Positions 1 to 8,447 of a stretch of DNA of 64,000 nt are shown here, one piece after another (the first letter of the stretch is position 1; every line of letters begins with the position of its first letter). A program made the translations under genes and the position numbers. The stretch spans positions 124,001 through 188,000 of the forward strand of contig NZ_JAAQPH010000005.1 of the NCBI RefSeq assembly GCF_011683915.1. Reading direction: 5' to 3'. This DNA comes from Pelagibius litoralis (GTDB lineage Bacteria; Pseudomonadota; Alphaproteobacteria; Kiloniellales; Kiloniellaceae). The notes under the pieces were generated by a model. That model was not told the DNA's origin, made no database searches, and saw only the letters and a program-made list of their open reading frames with translations.

Positions 1-1
1 C

Positions 2-526
2 TTCGCCGAAGGCCTGGCAGCGCGGGGCTGGCGGGTGATGCGTTTCGAATTTCCTTACATGGCCAGGCGCCGTGAGGACGGCAGGAAGCGTCCGCCGGAC
101 CGCATGCCGGCCCTGCTCGAATCCTGGCGGCAGGTGATCGAGGCCATGGGGCCTGAAAAACTGGTGATCGGCGGGAAATCCATGGGCGGGCGCATGGCCA
201 GCCTGATCGCGGCGGAGACCGCTGTGAAGGGCCTCGCCTGCCTGGGGTATCCCTTCCACCCCGCCGGCAGGCCGGAGCGCCTGCGTACCGAACACCTGGC
301 GGATCTCGCGACCCCGACCCTCATCCTGCAGGGCACCCGCGACACGCTGGGCAATCAGACGGAGGTCGCCGGCTACGATCTTTCCCCGAACATCCGCCTT
401 CATTGGGCCGAAGACGGCGATCACGACCTGAAGCCCCGCAAGGCCAGCGGCCGCAGCCAGGCGCAGAACTGGCAGGAAGCCCTCGCCGCCCTGGATAGCT
501 TCCTGCAGAACCTCACCAACGAATAG
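2..526 (+). CDS. alpha/beta hydrolase, KANL3/Tex30-like (5' end outside window)
   Basis: The reading frame is open from the first bases of the window, so the N-terminus is missing. The visible part carries a nucleophile-elbow-like GGKSMGGRMAS. A later TPTLILQGTRDTLG strand supplies the likely acidic residue, and EDGDHDLKPRK supplies the likely catalytic His. This arrangement is typical of the small alpha/beta hydrolases related to dienelactone hydrolase and KANL3/Tex30. Substrate cannot be inferred. It ends just before a convergent VOC gene, with almost no intergenic space. The family call is fairly secure; enzymatic activity is inference. Confidence 0.8.
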   Translation, partial: FAEGLAARGWRVMRFEFPYMARRREDGRKRPPDRMPALLESWRQVIEAMGPEKLVIGGKSMGGRMASLIAAETAVKGLACLGYPFHPAGRPERLRTEHLADLATPTLILQGTRDTLGNQTEVAGYDLSPNIRLHWAEDGDHDLKPRKASGRSQAQNWQEALAALDSFLQNLTNE

Positions 527-527
527 A

Positions 528-1025
528 TCACGCCACGACAGAGGCACTGGCCTGGGGCGGCAGGTGCACCAGTTCGAACTTCATGCCGTCGGGATCGGCG
601 AAAAACAGGGCATAGTAGCCGGGCTCATAGTCGTAGTCGGCCGGCGGGTCGAGAATCTCGACCCCCAGGTCGCGCAGATAGCTGTAACAGCGGTCCACGG
701 TTTGGCGGCTGTCGGCGTTGAAGGCGAAGTGGTGGAAACCCGGCGCGTAGCGCTCCGGCCTTCGGCCGGCGTGCTGGGGTTTCGCCTGCCAGAGATTGAC
801 CGCGCAACCGGCGGCGCAAAGCCAGACCGACATTTCCGCCTCCTCCACAATCGGCTCATAGCCGAGAAAGCGCAGCAACGGGCCGTAGAAACGATCCGTC
901 GAATCAGCCAGATCGCTTACCGTGATGCCAACATGGTTCATGGTGCCCAGGACGGTCGTGGTACCCGAGGCGGCGGCGGTGGTTGAAGCGGGCAGGGTAT
1001 CGGCTTGCAGGGTATCAGTAGGCAT
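528..1025 (-). CDS. VOC family (glyoxalase/bleomycin-resistance fold) protein
   Basis: This is a single VOC domain: NHVGITVSDLADS opens the first beta-alpha-beta-beta-beta unit, GFHHFAFNADS opens the second, and DPDGMKFELVH closes with the metal-site Glu. Such proteins are metal-dependent lyases, isomerases, dioxygenases or drug-binding proteins, and the substrate is unknown. ATG at 1025 is preferred because GAGAGA lies about 8 nt upstream; an in-frame GTG at 1058 would add 11 residues. A low-complexity Thr/Ala-rich N-terminal stretch of about 25 residues precedes the domain. It follows another VOC gene on the same strand by about 50 bp, so the two are probably co-transcribed and controlled by the WYL regulator beyond. 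Confidence 0.85.
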   Translation of the reverse strand: MPTDTLQADTLPASTTAAASGTTTVLGTMNHVGITVSDLADSTDRFYGPLLRFLGYEPIVEEAEMSVWLCAAGCAVNLWQAKPQHAGRRPERYAPGFHHFAFNADSRQTVDRCYSYLRDLGVEILDPPADYDYEPGYYALFFADPDGMKFELVHLPPQASASVVA

Positions 1026-1073
1026 ATCGGTCGTTCTCTCTCTTGTCGTTCTTGTCACTCAAGGCGTTGCCGT

Positions 1074-1568
1074 TCAGCCCAGCGCCGGTTCGATCAGCGC
1101 CAGGCGGGCCGTCTCCCGGGTCCCGGTCCGCTGCCCCTTGCCGCTGTCCCCGGACTGATCGGCGTATTGATCGGCATAGGCTGCCGTCGGTTCGGTCAGG
1201 GCATAGAAATCCAGCACGATCCCGTTCGGGTCCTGGATGGCGAAATGGCGCTGACCCCAGGGTTCGTCCCTCAGGCCCACCTCGATCTCAAAGCCGCGGC
1301 GCAGCAGATCGTCATGCACGGCATCGACATCCGCGATCTCAAGACCCAGGAACAGGCCCTTGCCGGAGAAACGGGTCTGAAACAGAGGATGCTGATCGGG
1401 CTGCTCCGGCCGCATGAAGGCCAGTTGCAAAGCCGGGTTACCGGGCCAGATCAGGTGAAAATACCATTCCCCTTCAAAGGCATAGGTAAACTGAAGCGCC
1501 CTGTAGAAGGTCTTGGTCTCGGCAAAACGCTCGGTGGTGACGATGGGATGCAGGCTGCTCATCCGCAT
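1074..1568 (-). CDS. VOC family protein, WYL-regulator-linked
   Basis: This is a second VOC-fold protein of about 164 aa. The N-terminus HPIVTTERFAETKTFYRAL matches the first VOC strand and helix, GLEIADVDAVHDDL lies mid-protein, and QDPNGIVLDFY is the terminal metal-site strand. GGAGA about 9 nt before the ATG at 1568 supports the start. It diverges from the WYL regulator across an operator-like palindrome. Such VOC/YafY pairs are common and are often described as bleomycin-resistance or glyoxalase-like with unknown substrate. The C-terminal 25 residues beyond the domain look disordered. Confidence 0.85.
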   Translation of the reverse strand: MRMSSLHPIVTTERFAETKTFYRALQFTYAFEGEWYFHLIWPGNPALQLAFMRPEQPDQHPLFQTRFSGKGLFLGLEIADVDAVHDDLLRRGFEIEVGLRDEPWGQRHFAIQDPNGIVLDFYALTEPTAAYADQYADQSGDSGKGQRTGTRETARLALIEPALG

Positions 1569-1651
1569 GGCGGCGGGTCTCCGTAATCGGGGGGTTTCGG
1601 TCAGGCTGTTTTCGGGTTTTGTTCTCTACGCCAAGGTGTAGCAAATCCCTC

Positions 1652-1669
1652 CTGACAACATGCTGTCAG
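1652..1669. promoter_or_regulatory. inverted-repeat operator between VOC and WYL regulator genes
   Basis: CTGACA and TGTCAG form a perfect 6-bp inverted repeat around a 6-bp spacer, and a further TGTCAG half-site lies at 1690-1695 next to the AGGAGG of the regulator gene. The position between divergent promoters suggests that the WYL regulator binds here and represses both units. Binding is inference; the symmetry is seen. Confidence 0.6.
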
Positions 1670-1706
1670 CATGCTTTTGTTATCTTGCCTGTCAGGAGGA
1701 GACAGT

Positions 1707-2417
1707 ATGCGCCGTGCCGACCGCTTGTTTCAGATTGTCCAGGAGCTTCGCCGCCACAAGCTGGTGACCGCGAAACGCCTGGCCGAGACCTTGGAGGTCT
1801 CGGAAAGAACCATTTACCGGGACATCCGCGATCTCGCCGCCACCGGTGTGCCGATCGAGGGCGAGGCCGGCGTGGGCTACGTGCTGCAGCGCGGTTTCGA
1901 CCTGCCGCCGCTGATGTTCACCGAGGAGGAGATCGAGGCCCTGGTGCTCGGCGCCAGGATCATCGAATCCTGGGCCGACCCGGCCCTGGCCAAAGCCGCC
2001 GGCGACGTCGTCGCCAAGGTCGAGGCGGTCTTGCCGGAGGGTTTGCGCGAACAGGTCGCAAGAACCCCCCTGGCCGCCCCGGCCGACCACATGACCGTGC
2101 CGCTCAGCGTCGACGCCGCCGCCATTCGCGCGGCCCTGCGCAATCGCCGCAAGCTGCACTTCTACTACTGCAATGCCGAGGGCCGGGCCAGCGAGCGCGC
2201 CGTCCGGCCGCTGGCGCTCGCCTTCTACGGGCCGGTCTGGCTGCTTATCGCCTGGTGCGAACTGCGCATCGACTTCCGCGCTTTCCGCCTGGACCGCATG
2301 CGCGACATGACCGTCCTTGAGGATCGCTTCGCCGAGGAACGCGGCAAGACCCTGCACGACTTCGTCGTTGCCGACCGGGCCCGCCAACAGGACCGGGCCA
2401 GACAGGCGGAAGGGTGA
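1707..2417 (+). CDS. YafY-type transcriptional regulator (HTH-11 + WYL domain)
   Basis: The N-terminal winged helix-turn-helix (residues about 1-60, DRLFQIVQELRRHK then LEVSERTIYRDIRDL) is followed by a WYL domain whose FYGPVWLLIAWCELRIDFR stretch is the usual ligand-binding beta core. WYL regulators bind small ligands or nucleic acid through this domain and often control a neighbouring operon. ATG at 1707 is chosen over earlier in-frame starts because AGGAGG lies at 1694-1699. It probably controls the divergent VOC pair and itself through the palindrome at 1652-1669. A TfoX-like gene follows after 9 bp and may be co-transcribed. Confidence 0.9.
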   Translation: MRRADRLFQIVQELRRHKLVTAKRLAETLEVSERTIYRDIRDLAATGVPIEGEAGVGYVLQRGFDLPPLMFTEEEIEALVLGARIIESWADPALAKAAGDVVAKVEAVLPEGLREQVARTPLAAPADHMTVPLSVDAAAIRAALRNRRKLHFYYCNAEGRASERAVRPLALAFYGPVWLLIAWCELRIDFRAFRLDRMRDMTVLEDRFAEERGKTLHDFVVADRARQQDRARQAEG

Positions 2418-2426
2418 AGCGGCGTC

Positions 2427-2813
2427 ATGCCTGAACGCAATGCCTTCGTAGACCATTGCCTCGCACTGCTGGCGCCGCTGGGGCCGGTCGCCCCAAGGGC
2501 CATGTTTGGCGGCTGGGGCTTCTTTCTCGACGGAAACATGTTTGGGCTGATCGCCTACGGCCAGCTTTATCTGAAAGCGGACCAGGCATCGATCGAGACA
2601 TTCGCTGCCGCCGGTTCCGAACCCTTCGTCTATGAGGGCAAGGGCAAGCCGGTGACCATGTCATACTGGCGCGCGCCGGAGGATGCGATGGAGGCGCCGG
2701 ACGCCCTGCTGCCCTGGGCGGAACTGGCGGTCGCAGCGGCGCGGCGCGGCGCCGCCAAGAAAAACAAAACCAAAAAGCCGGCGCGGCAGCGCAAGACCCC
2801 GCGGCTCTCGTAA
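2427..2813 (+). CDS. TfoX/Sxy family N-terminal domain protein
   Basis: This 128-aa protein has the TfoX-N signature: a short helical start, then APRAMFGGWGFFLDGNMFGLIAYGQLYLK, then a Lys-rich tail. In gammaproteobacteria TfoX/Sxy is a competence regulator acting with CRP, but stand-alone TfoX-N proteins in alphaproteobacteria have no established role. The Arg/Lys-rich C-terminus (KKNKTKKPARQRK) could bind nucleic acid. It is transcribed after the WYL regulator, and a strong hairpin follows 16 bp after the stop. Confidence 0.85.
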   Translation: MPERNAFVDHCLALLAPLGPVAPRAMFGGWGFFLDGNMFGLIAYGQLYLKADQASIETFAAAGSEPFVYEGKGKPVTMSYWRAPEDAMEAPDALLPWAELAVAAARRGAAKKNKTKKPARQRKTPRLS

Positions 2814-2829
2814 ACCTGGCACCAAAGCA

Positions 2830-2859
2830 AGAGGGCCAGACCCAACGGTCTGACCCTCT
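2830..2859. terminator. bidirectional hairpin between convergent genes
   Basis: A 13-bp stem (2830-2842 with 2847-2859, one mismatch) closes a CAAC loop between the TfoX-like gene and the convergent chemoreceptor gene. There is no long T-run on either side, so this is a stem-only or weak intrinsic terminator. Confidence 0.7.
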
Positions 2860-2904
2860 CTCGCCTTGACAATCAAACAGACAGAAAAATGGCAGCGGTC
2901 GCCG

Positions 2905-4395
2905 CTAGCCTTCCATCGACTTCAGGAAGTCCGCGACATGGCCTTCAAGCTGCTCGGCCTGGGATGACAGCTCTCCCGCCGCCTGCAGAACGTCCTTGGA
3001 CATCCGCTCGGTTTCGCCGGTTGCCTGCGATACCGCCGAGATGTTCTGGTTGACCTCCTGCGTTGCGGCACCCTGCTCCTCCACCGCCGAAGCAATCGCC
3101 GTGGTTACGCTGCTGATTTCTTCGATGGTCTTGGTGATATCGTTGATGCCGGAAACGGCGCCGCCGGTTGCACCCTGGACCTGGCCGATCTGCTCGGCAA
3201 TCTGCTCCGTCGCCTTGGCGGTCTGATTGGCCAGGGCCTTGACTTCACTGGCCACGACAGCAAAACCCTTGCCCGCTTCGCCAGCCCGCGCCGCCTCGAT
3301 GGTGGCGTTGAGCGCCAGCAGATTGGTCTGCTCGGCAATATCCTGGATCATGCTGACCACTTCGCCGATGCTCTCCGCGGAAGACGCCAGACCGTTGATC
3401 ATGGTCGTCGCCTCCTGCGCCGCCTCGACCGCCGACTTGGCGATCTCGGTCGAATGGGTAATCTGGCGTGAAATCTCCGAGATCGAGCTGCTGAGTTCTT
3501 CCGAAGCCGAGGCGACGGTAGCGGTCCGGTTGGAGGTTTCATCAGCCGTCGCGGTCAGCGAGTTGGCGGAACTCTGCATCTCCGTCGAGGCCGCCGAAAC
3601 CGCGGACACAACAGAAGAAACGTTGTCCGCCAGCCGGACGTTCTGGGTCACGATCGACCAGCAGACCATCGGCCCGATGTATTCACCCTCGGCGCTGATG
3701 ATGGCCGAAACCTGAAGCTCCAGCTTTTCCTCGCCCAGCGAAATAATCGCCTTATGCGGCAGGTTGCTGGCATCGGCCAGAAGACCGCGCTGATGCGACG
3801 GGTTCTTATGGAAGATATCGATGCACTGGCCCTTCAGATCCTCCGGCGCCACCGGCAGAAGACTGCGCAACGGCTTCAGGGTCTCGATGCTGGTCTTGTT
3901 GATGTAGGTGATCTCCAGCGTATCTTTGTCCGCCAGCATGACGTTGATCGGCATCTCGTCGAGCATCCGCATCAACTTGGCGGTTTCTTCCTCCTGCTTT
4001 ACCTGCTGCGTCACCACGCTCCAGGTCAGCATCGGGCCGATGTAATTGCCCTTGTCGTCCATGAGCGCCGTGACCAGCAGATCGAGCCACTCACCCCCGA
4101 TCATGATCTTCGTTGCATAGGGCAGGTTCTTCGGATCGGAGAGCAGCTTGCGCTGATGCGCCGGGTTTTTGTGGAATACATCGATCGTCTGCCCGACGAT
4201 CTCATCGGCCGGAACAGGCAGGGCATGCTGGATGCCTTTCAGAGCCTCGATGGAGGAGCTGTTCGCATAGGTTACCGTGAAGTTTTCCAACTCGCAGAGC
4301 ATCACGCTGACCGGCATATTGTCGACCATCTGCTTGTGAGCGTTGCTGTGTGGAGAAGACCCTCCGGCCTTCCCTTTGATCCAGTTGATTGCCAT
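2905..4395 (-). CDS. soluble methyl-accepting chemotaxis protein with two PAS domains
   Basis: This 496-aa protein has no membrane segment. Two PAS units (about residues 25-130 and 140-250) are internal duplicates. Both contain a DNMPVSVML- or DEMPINVML-like start, the same xxIDxFHKNPxHQR block, and an EYIGPMxxWSxVTQ ending. The C-terminal half is the MA signalling domain with the conserved hairpin tip ([18 protein letters not shown]). PAS units of this kind sense redox, ligand or cofactor state in the cytoplasm and signal through CheA/CheW. A second chemoreceptor gene lies upstream on the same strand, with a 169-bp gap that could hold a separate promoter. No other che genes are in view. Confidence 0.95.
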   Translation of the reverse strand: MAINWIKGKAGGSSPHSNAHKQMVDNMPVSVMLCELENFTVTYANSSSIEALKGIQHALPVPADEIVGQTIDVFHKNPAHQRKLLSDPKNLPYATKIMIGGEWLDLLVTALMDDKGNYIGPMLTWSVVTQQVKQEEETAKLMRMLDEMPINVMLADKDTLEITYINKTSIETLKPLRSLLPVAPEDLKGQCIDIFHKNPSHQRGLLADASNLPHKAIISLGEEKLELQVSAIISAEGEYIGPMVCWSIVTQNVRLADNVSSVVSAVSAASTEMQSSANSLTATADETSNRTATVASASEELSSSISEISRQITHSTEIAKSAVEAAQEATTMINGLASSAESIGEVVSMIQDIAEQTNLLALNATIEAARAGEAGKGFAVVASEVKALANQTAKATEQIAEQIGQVQGATGGAVSGINDITKTIEEISSVTTAIASAVEEQGAATQEVNQNISAVSQATGETERMSKDVLQAAGELSSQAEQLEGHVADFLKSMEG

Positions 4396-4564
4396 GACGT
4401 ACCCGTTGATTGTCTGTTGAAATTGGCGATATGCCGTTTTTTATAGATGATTTGTGTAGCTTTTTCGTAAATACGATAAACCTGAAATGTCATAATCCAT
4501 TCGGACAAAAAACCTAAGATAGATTATTGGCCGATAACGGCGGCTTCGTCTTACATCCGATGAA

Positions 4565-6331
4565 TCAGCCGGTTCTCAGCTCGGCAAGAAAAGTACCCAC
4601 TTCGCCGCGCAGCAATTCCGACTGCCTGGACAGCTCACCCGCCGCCTCCAGAACTTCACCGGCCGAAGAACCTGTCTGTTCGGTCGCCTCGCGAACGCCG
4701 GCGATGTTGGCGGCCACCTGCCGGGTTCCCGTCGCCGCGTCCTGAACACTGTGGGCAATTTCCTGGGTTGAGGCGCTCTGCTCCTCGACGGCGGCAGTGA
4801 TGCCGTTCGCGTTCTCGCTGATCTGCCTGATGACAGCCACGATGCTGTCGATGGAGCCGACCGTGTTATCGGTCGCGGACTGCATACCCTCGACCTGCTG
4901 GCCAATATCCTCTGTTGCCTTGGCGGTCTGGTTGGCCAAGGACTTCACCTCGTTGGCGACGACGGCAAAGCCCTTGCCCGCCTCGCCGGCGCGTGCCGCT
5001 TCAATGGTGGCATTGAGGGCCAGAAGATTGGTCCGCTCGGCAATGTCCTGGATGAGCTCGATCACATGGCTGATCTTCTGCGTTGCCTCGGTCAGGCTAC
5101 TGACCGACCCGGTGGCGCCCTCCGCCGCCGCGACCGCCTTTTGTGAGATCTGATTGGTCTCCGTGATCTGGCGTGCGATCTCGGAAATGGACGACGACAG
5201 CTCTTCCGATGCCGACGCCACGGTCTGCACGCTGGCCGATGCCTCCTCAGACGCCGACGCAACGGTGGTAGACTGCGAATTGGTCTGATCGGCCGTCTGC
5301 GACATCACCTGGGCGGTCGCCTGAAGTTCGGTCGAAGCCGCTGAAACCGTATCGACGACACCACCGACGCGGGCCTCGAAACTGTCGGCCAACTGCAGTA
5401 CCTGCCGGCGCCTCTCCTCCTGCATCTGGGTATGCTCTTGCGCCTGCTGTTGTTCGAGCTGTTTCAGTTCCTGCGTCTTGTTCTTAAAGATCTCGAAAGC
5501 GATCGCGACCTGACCGATCTCATCGTTGCTGCGCACATCGAGAATCACCGAGGTATCGCCCCCGGCCAGGCGGTCGAGGGCCGTTGCCGCTTTACGGAGG
5601 GGGCGCGCCACGCCGTTGCGGATGAAGAAGAAAGCCAGGGAGAATCCAACGATTGAAGCAATGACGGTAATGACCGCCATCTGCCGGATTGCCGCCGTCT
5701 CGTGCGCTTTTATGGTCCGCACCGCAGCCAGGGTAAAAGCCTCGATGTCCAGGAGGAGCGCTTCCAGTTCATGTTCCAGCTTTTTCTCTTCGGCCTCGAT
5801 GGTGTGCACCAGTTCCGCCGACTCATGCCGGCGCCCTGCGTTGATGAGCTCGAAAATCTCGGCCGCATGGTCATGATAGGACCGGTGCTCATGTTCGATC
5901 TGCGTCAAGGTCGCCAGCACCTTTGCGAACTCGGCCTTCTCCTCATCGGAATGCGCATGCTCTACGGCATGCTCGGCAAGCTCCTCGCCCGCCAGGATCT
6001 CTTCATCGACCTTCTTGGAGAGTTTTTCGAATTCACCCTCGATCCGAACCAGTCTGTCATGATCGGCGGAAGGCTCAGCGCTCAGCCGCAGTATGCGCTC
6101 CAGCAGGATCGCCTGCTCCAGTTGATGGACCGTGATGCGGCTCACCAACTCCGTCAGCGGCATGTCCTGTTCCGCGACGGCGTCGATTTCCGACCCGATC
6201 TCGGCCATTGTCAGTACACCCACAGTCCCGACAACCGCCGTCGACGCAAGACAGACGGCGACGATGCCCAGTAATTTGTGCATGACCGTGAAACCCTTGC
6301 GGGCGCCGGCGTTGGGTTTGACGTCTTTCAT
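4565..6331 (-). CDS. membrane methyl-accepting chemotaxis protein (HAMP)
   Basis: This 588-aa receptor has TM1 at about residues 18-41, a helical periplasmic sensor at 42-217, and TM2 at 218-237. A HAMP linker runs to about 290, followed by an MA signalling domain with the conserved tip ([18 protein letters not shown]). The sensor is charged and His-rich ([10 protein letters not shown] near 121-130; [10 protein letters not shown] near 147-156), unlike a plain amino-acid-binding 4HB domain, so metal or pH sensing is possible. GAGG about 8 nt before the ATG supports the start. It lies upstream of a second receptor gene on the same strand. Confidence 0.95.
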   Translation of the reverse strand: MKDVKPNAGARKGFTVMHKLLGIVAVCLASTAVVGTVGVLTMAEIGSEIDAVAEQDMPLTELVSRITVHQLEQAILLERILRLSAEPSADHDRLVRIEGEFEKLSKKVDEEILAGEELAEHAVEHAHSDEEKAEFAKVLATLTQIEHEHRSYHDHAAEIFELINAGRRHESAELVHTIEAEEKKLEHELEALLLDIEAFTLAAVRTIKAHETAAIRQMAVITVIASIVGFSLAFFFIRNGVARPLRKAATALDRLAGGDTSVILDVRSNDEIGQVAIAFEIFKNKTQELKQLEQQQAQEHTQMQEERRRQVLQLADSFEARVGGVVDTVSAASTELQATAQVMSQTADQTNSQSTTVASASEEASASVQTVASASEELSSSISEIARQITETNQISQKAVAAAEGATGSVSSLTEATQKISHVIELIQDIAERTNLLALNATIEAARAGEAGKGFAVVANEVKSLANQTAKATEDIGQQVEGMQSATDNTVGSIDSIVAVIRQISENANGITAAVEEQSASTQEIAHSVQDAATGTRQVAANIAGVREATEQTGSSAGEVLEAAGELSRQSELLRGEVGTFLAELRTG

Positions 6332-6729
6332 ATCGGTAACCTCATCGGGTCAATTTGTAATCAATTCGATTAGAAAGACGATCAAAATTGCTAATCAAAT
6401 TATCTAAGTTACTGCTTATCAAAACTTCCCTAATGATTCATTGCCGGACAAGCGATCACCGGCGCATTGCGGTTTGAAACCTGCCCTACCCTCAAGTGCA
6501 GGGGTTTTCAGGCGCAGCGAAGTCTCCGTCCTCAACAACCATGACGGGTAGCTGGCGTTTCCTGCCGCCGCCGCGAACCTAGCGCCTGCGCCAGCGCTAC
6601 CGACCGGAATTGAGACAATGCCTGCGATTTCGGCCAAAGCCTTGGCGGCGGCGGTTCGTCCGCCTAAACTCCCGCCGATTGCTGCGGCCTGGCCCGCAGC
6701 CGCCCGCCGCGACAATCAGGATTCCCGCC
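6332..6729. other. intergenic region between divergent chemoreceptor and fumC
   Basis: About 400 bp without a convincing gene. The half next to the receptor (6340-6425) is strikingly AT-rich and should hold its promoter. The fumC side is GC-rich and carries a small TAGCGC/GCGCTA hairpin (6580-6585 with 6594-6599). No canonical promoter is certain. Confidence 0.5.
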
Positions 6730-8130
6730 ATGACCGATACCCGCATTGAAACCGACTCCATGGGCGAGATCGCCGTTCCCGCCGACCGCTACTGGGGCGC
6801 GCAGACGCAACGGTCGCTGACCAATTTCAAGATCGGCGGCGAAAAGATGCCTCCGGCGCTGGTAGAGGCGCTGGGCATCCAGAAGCTGGCGGCGGCCCGT
6901 ACCAATCTGGCGTTGGGTGCGCTCGACGGCAAACTGGCCGAGGCGATCTGCCAGGCCGCGCAGGAGGTTGCCGACGGCAAGCTGATGGACCACTTCCCCC
7001 TGGTGGTCTGGCAGACCGGTTCCGGCACCCAGTCGAACATGAACGCCAACGAAGTGATCGCCGGGCGCGCCAACGAGATTCTGAGCGGCAGCAAGGGCGG
7101 CAAGGAGCCGGTCCACCCCAACGACCACTGCAACATGGGTCAGTCGTCGAACGACACCTTTCCGACGGTGATGCACATCGCCGCCGTCCAGAAGATCGTC
7201 GGCGAAACCATCCCCTCTCTGGGCCGCCTGCATGCCGCCCTGGACACCAAGGCCAAGGCCTTCGACAAGATCATCAAGATCGGCCGCACCCACCTGATGG
7301 ATGCCACGCCGCTGACCCTGGGCCAGGAGTTCTCCGGCTACGCCACCCAGGTGGCCTACGGCATCAAGCGCCTGGAAGGCTCGATCGAGCGCCTGATGCA
7401 GCTGGCCCAGGGCGGCACCGCCGTGGGCACCGGCCTGAACGCCATGGAGGGTTTCGCCGAAGCCTTCGCCGCCGAGGTTGCCAAGATCACCCAGCTGCCC
7501 TTCGTTACCGCCGAGAACAAATTCGAGGCCCTGGCCGCCCACGACGCCGTTGTCGAGGCCTCCGGCGCGCTCAACACCATCGCCTGCTCGCTGATGAAGA
7601 TCGCCAACGACGTCCGCCTGCTGGGTTCCGGCCCGCGTTGCGGCTTCGGCGAGCTGCGCCTGCCGGCCAACGAGCCCGGCTCCTCGATCATGCCCGGCAA
7701 GGTGAACCCGACCCAGGCCGAAGCCATGACCATGGTCTGTGCCCAGGTGATAGGCAACCACACCACCTGCACCGTCGCCGGCTCCAACGGCCATTTCGAG
7801 CTGAACGTCTTCAAGCCGGTGCTGATCTATTCCCTGCTGCAGTCGGCCCAGTTGATCGGCGATGCCTGCGACTCTTTCCGCACCAACTGCGTGGAAGGGA
7901 TCGAGGCAGACGAGGCGCGCATCTCCGCCTTGATGCAGCAGTCGCTGATGCTGGTCACCGCCCTCAACCCGCACATCGGCTACGACAACGCCGCCAAGGT
8001 GGCCAAGAAGGCCTATACCGACAACTCGACCCTCAAGGAGGCCGCCATCGCGCTGGGGCTGCTGAGCGCTGAGGATTTCGACGCCTGGGTGAAGCCGGAT
8101 AACATGCTCGGGCCCAGGGCGAAAAATTAG
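6730..8130 (+). CDS. fumC: class II fumarate hydratase
   Basis: This enzyme interconverts fumarate and L-malate in the TCA cycle without an iron-sulfur cluster. The 466-aa length matches FumC. The family signature [11 protein letters not shown] lies at residues 317-327, the catalytic-site GRTHLMDA (His188) is conserved, and [13 protein letters not shown] is at 96-108. ATG at 6730 is chosen over an in-frame upstream start at 6610 because the family begins with this short sequence, although the ribosome-binding site is weak. A ribbon-helix-helix gene follows after 20 bp and may be co-transcribed. Confidence 0.98.
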   Translation: MTDTRIETDSMGEIAVPADRYWGAQTQRSLTNFKIGGEKMPPALVEALGIQKLAAARTNLALGALDGKLAEAICQAAQEVADGKLMDHFPLVVWQTGSGTQSNMNANEVIAGRANEILSGSKGGKEPVHPNDHCNMGQSSNDTFPTVMHIAAVQKIVGETIPSLGRLHAALDTKAKAFDKIIKIGRTHLMDATPLTLGQEFSGYATQVAYGIKRLEGSIERLMQLAQGGTAVGTGLNAMEGFAEAFAAEVAKITQLPFVTAENKFEALAAHDAVVEASGALNTIACSLMKIANDVRLLGSGPRCGFGELRLPANEPGSSIMPGKVNPTQAEAMTMVCAQVIGNHTTCTVAGSNGHFELNVFKPVLIYSLLQSAQLIGDACDSFRTNCVEGIEADEARISALMQQSLMLVTALNPHIGYDNAAKVAKKAYTDNSTLKEAAIALGLLSAEDFDAWVKPDNMLGPRAKN

Positions 8131-8150
8131 TCGGCGCCAAGAGCCGATAG

Positions 8151-8447
8151 GTGTCGGAGCCAGCGGCAAAGATCCGCAAACACTCGGTGAAGTTGTCCGG
8201 GCACAGCACTTCGCTGTCGCTTGAGGGCATCTATTGGGACGCGCTGAAAGAGGTCGCCGGAGAGATGAGGTTGTCCATGAACGGGCTCATCGAACGGATC
8301 GACAAGGATCGCAGCGGTAATCTCTCCTCCGCCGTTCGGGTTTTTCTGTTCACGCACTACCGTAACCGAACGCCCGGCCGGACCCTCGATGACCAGACCC
8401 TCGATGAGACGTCTTTGCCGCCGCCGCAGGGCGACGGCGAAAGCTAA
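8151..8447 (+). CDS. ribbon-helix-helix domain protein
   Basis: This 98-aa protein begins at GTG. It contains a ribbon strand (KHSVKLSGHSTSLSLEGIYWDAL) followed by two helices (EVAGEMRLSMNGLIERIDK and NLSSAVRVFLFTHYR). This matches the alphaproteobacterial RHH_4-type predicted DNA-binding proteins often found beside fumC-like genes. The target is unknown. Its stop codon overlaps the stop of the convergent AsmA gene by 4 bp. Confidence 0.85.
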   Translation: MSEPAAKIRKHSVKLSGHSTSLSLEGIYWDALKEVAGEMRLSMNGLIERIDKDRSGNLSSAVRVFLFTHYRNRTPGRTLDDQTLDETSLPPPQGDGES

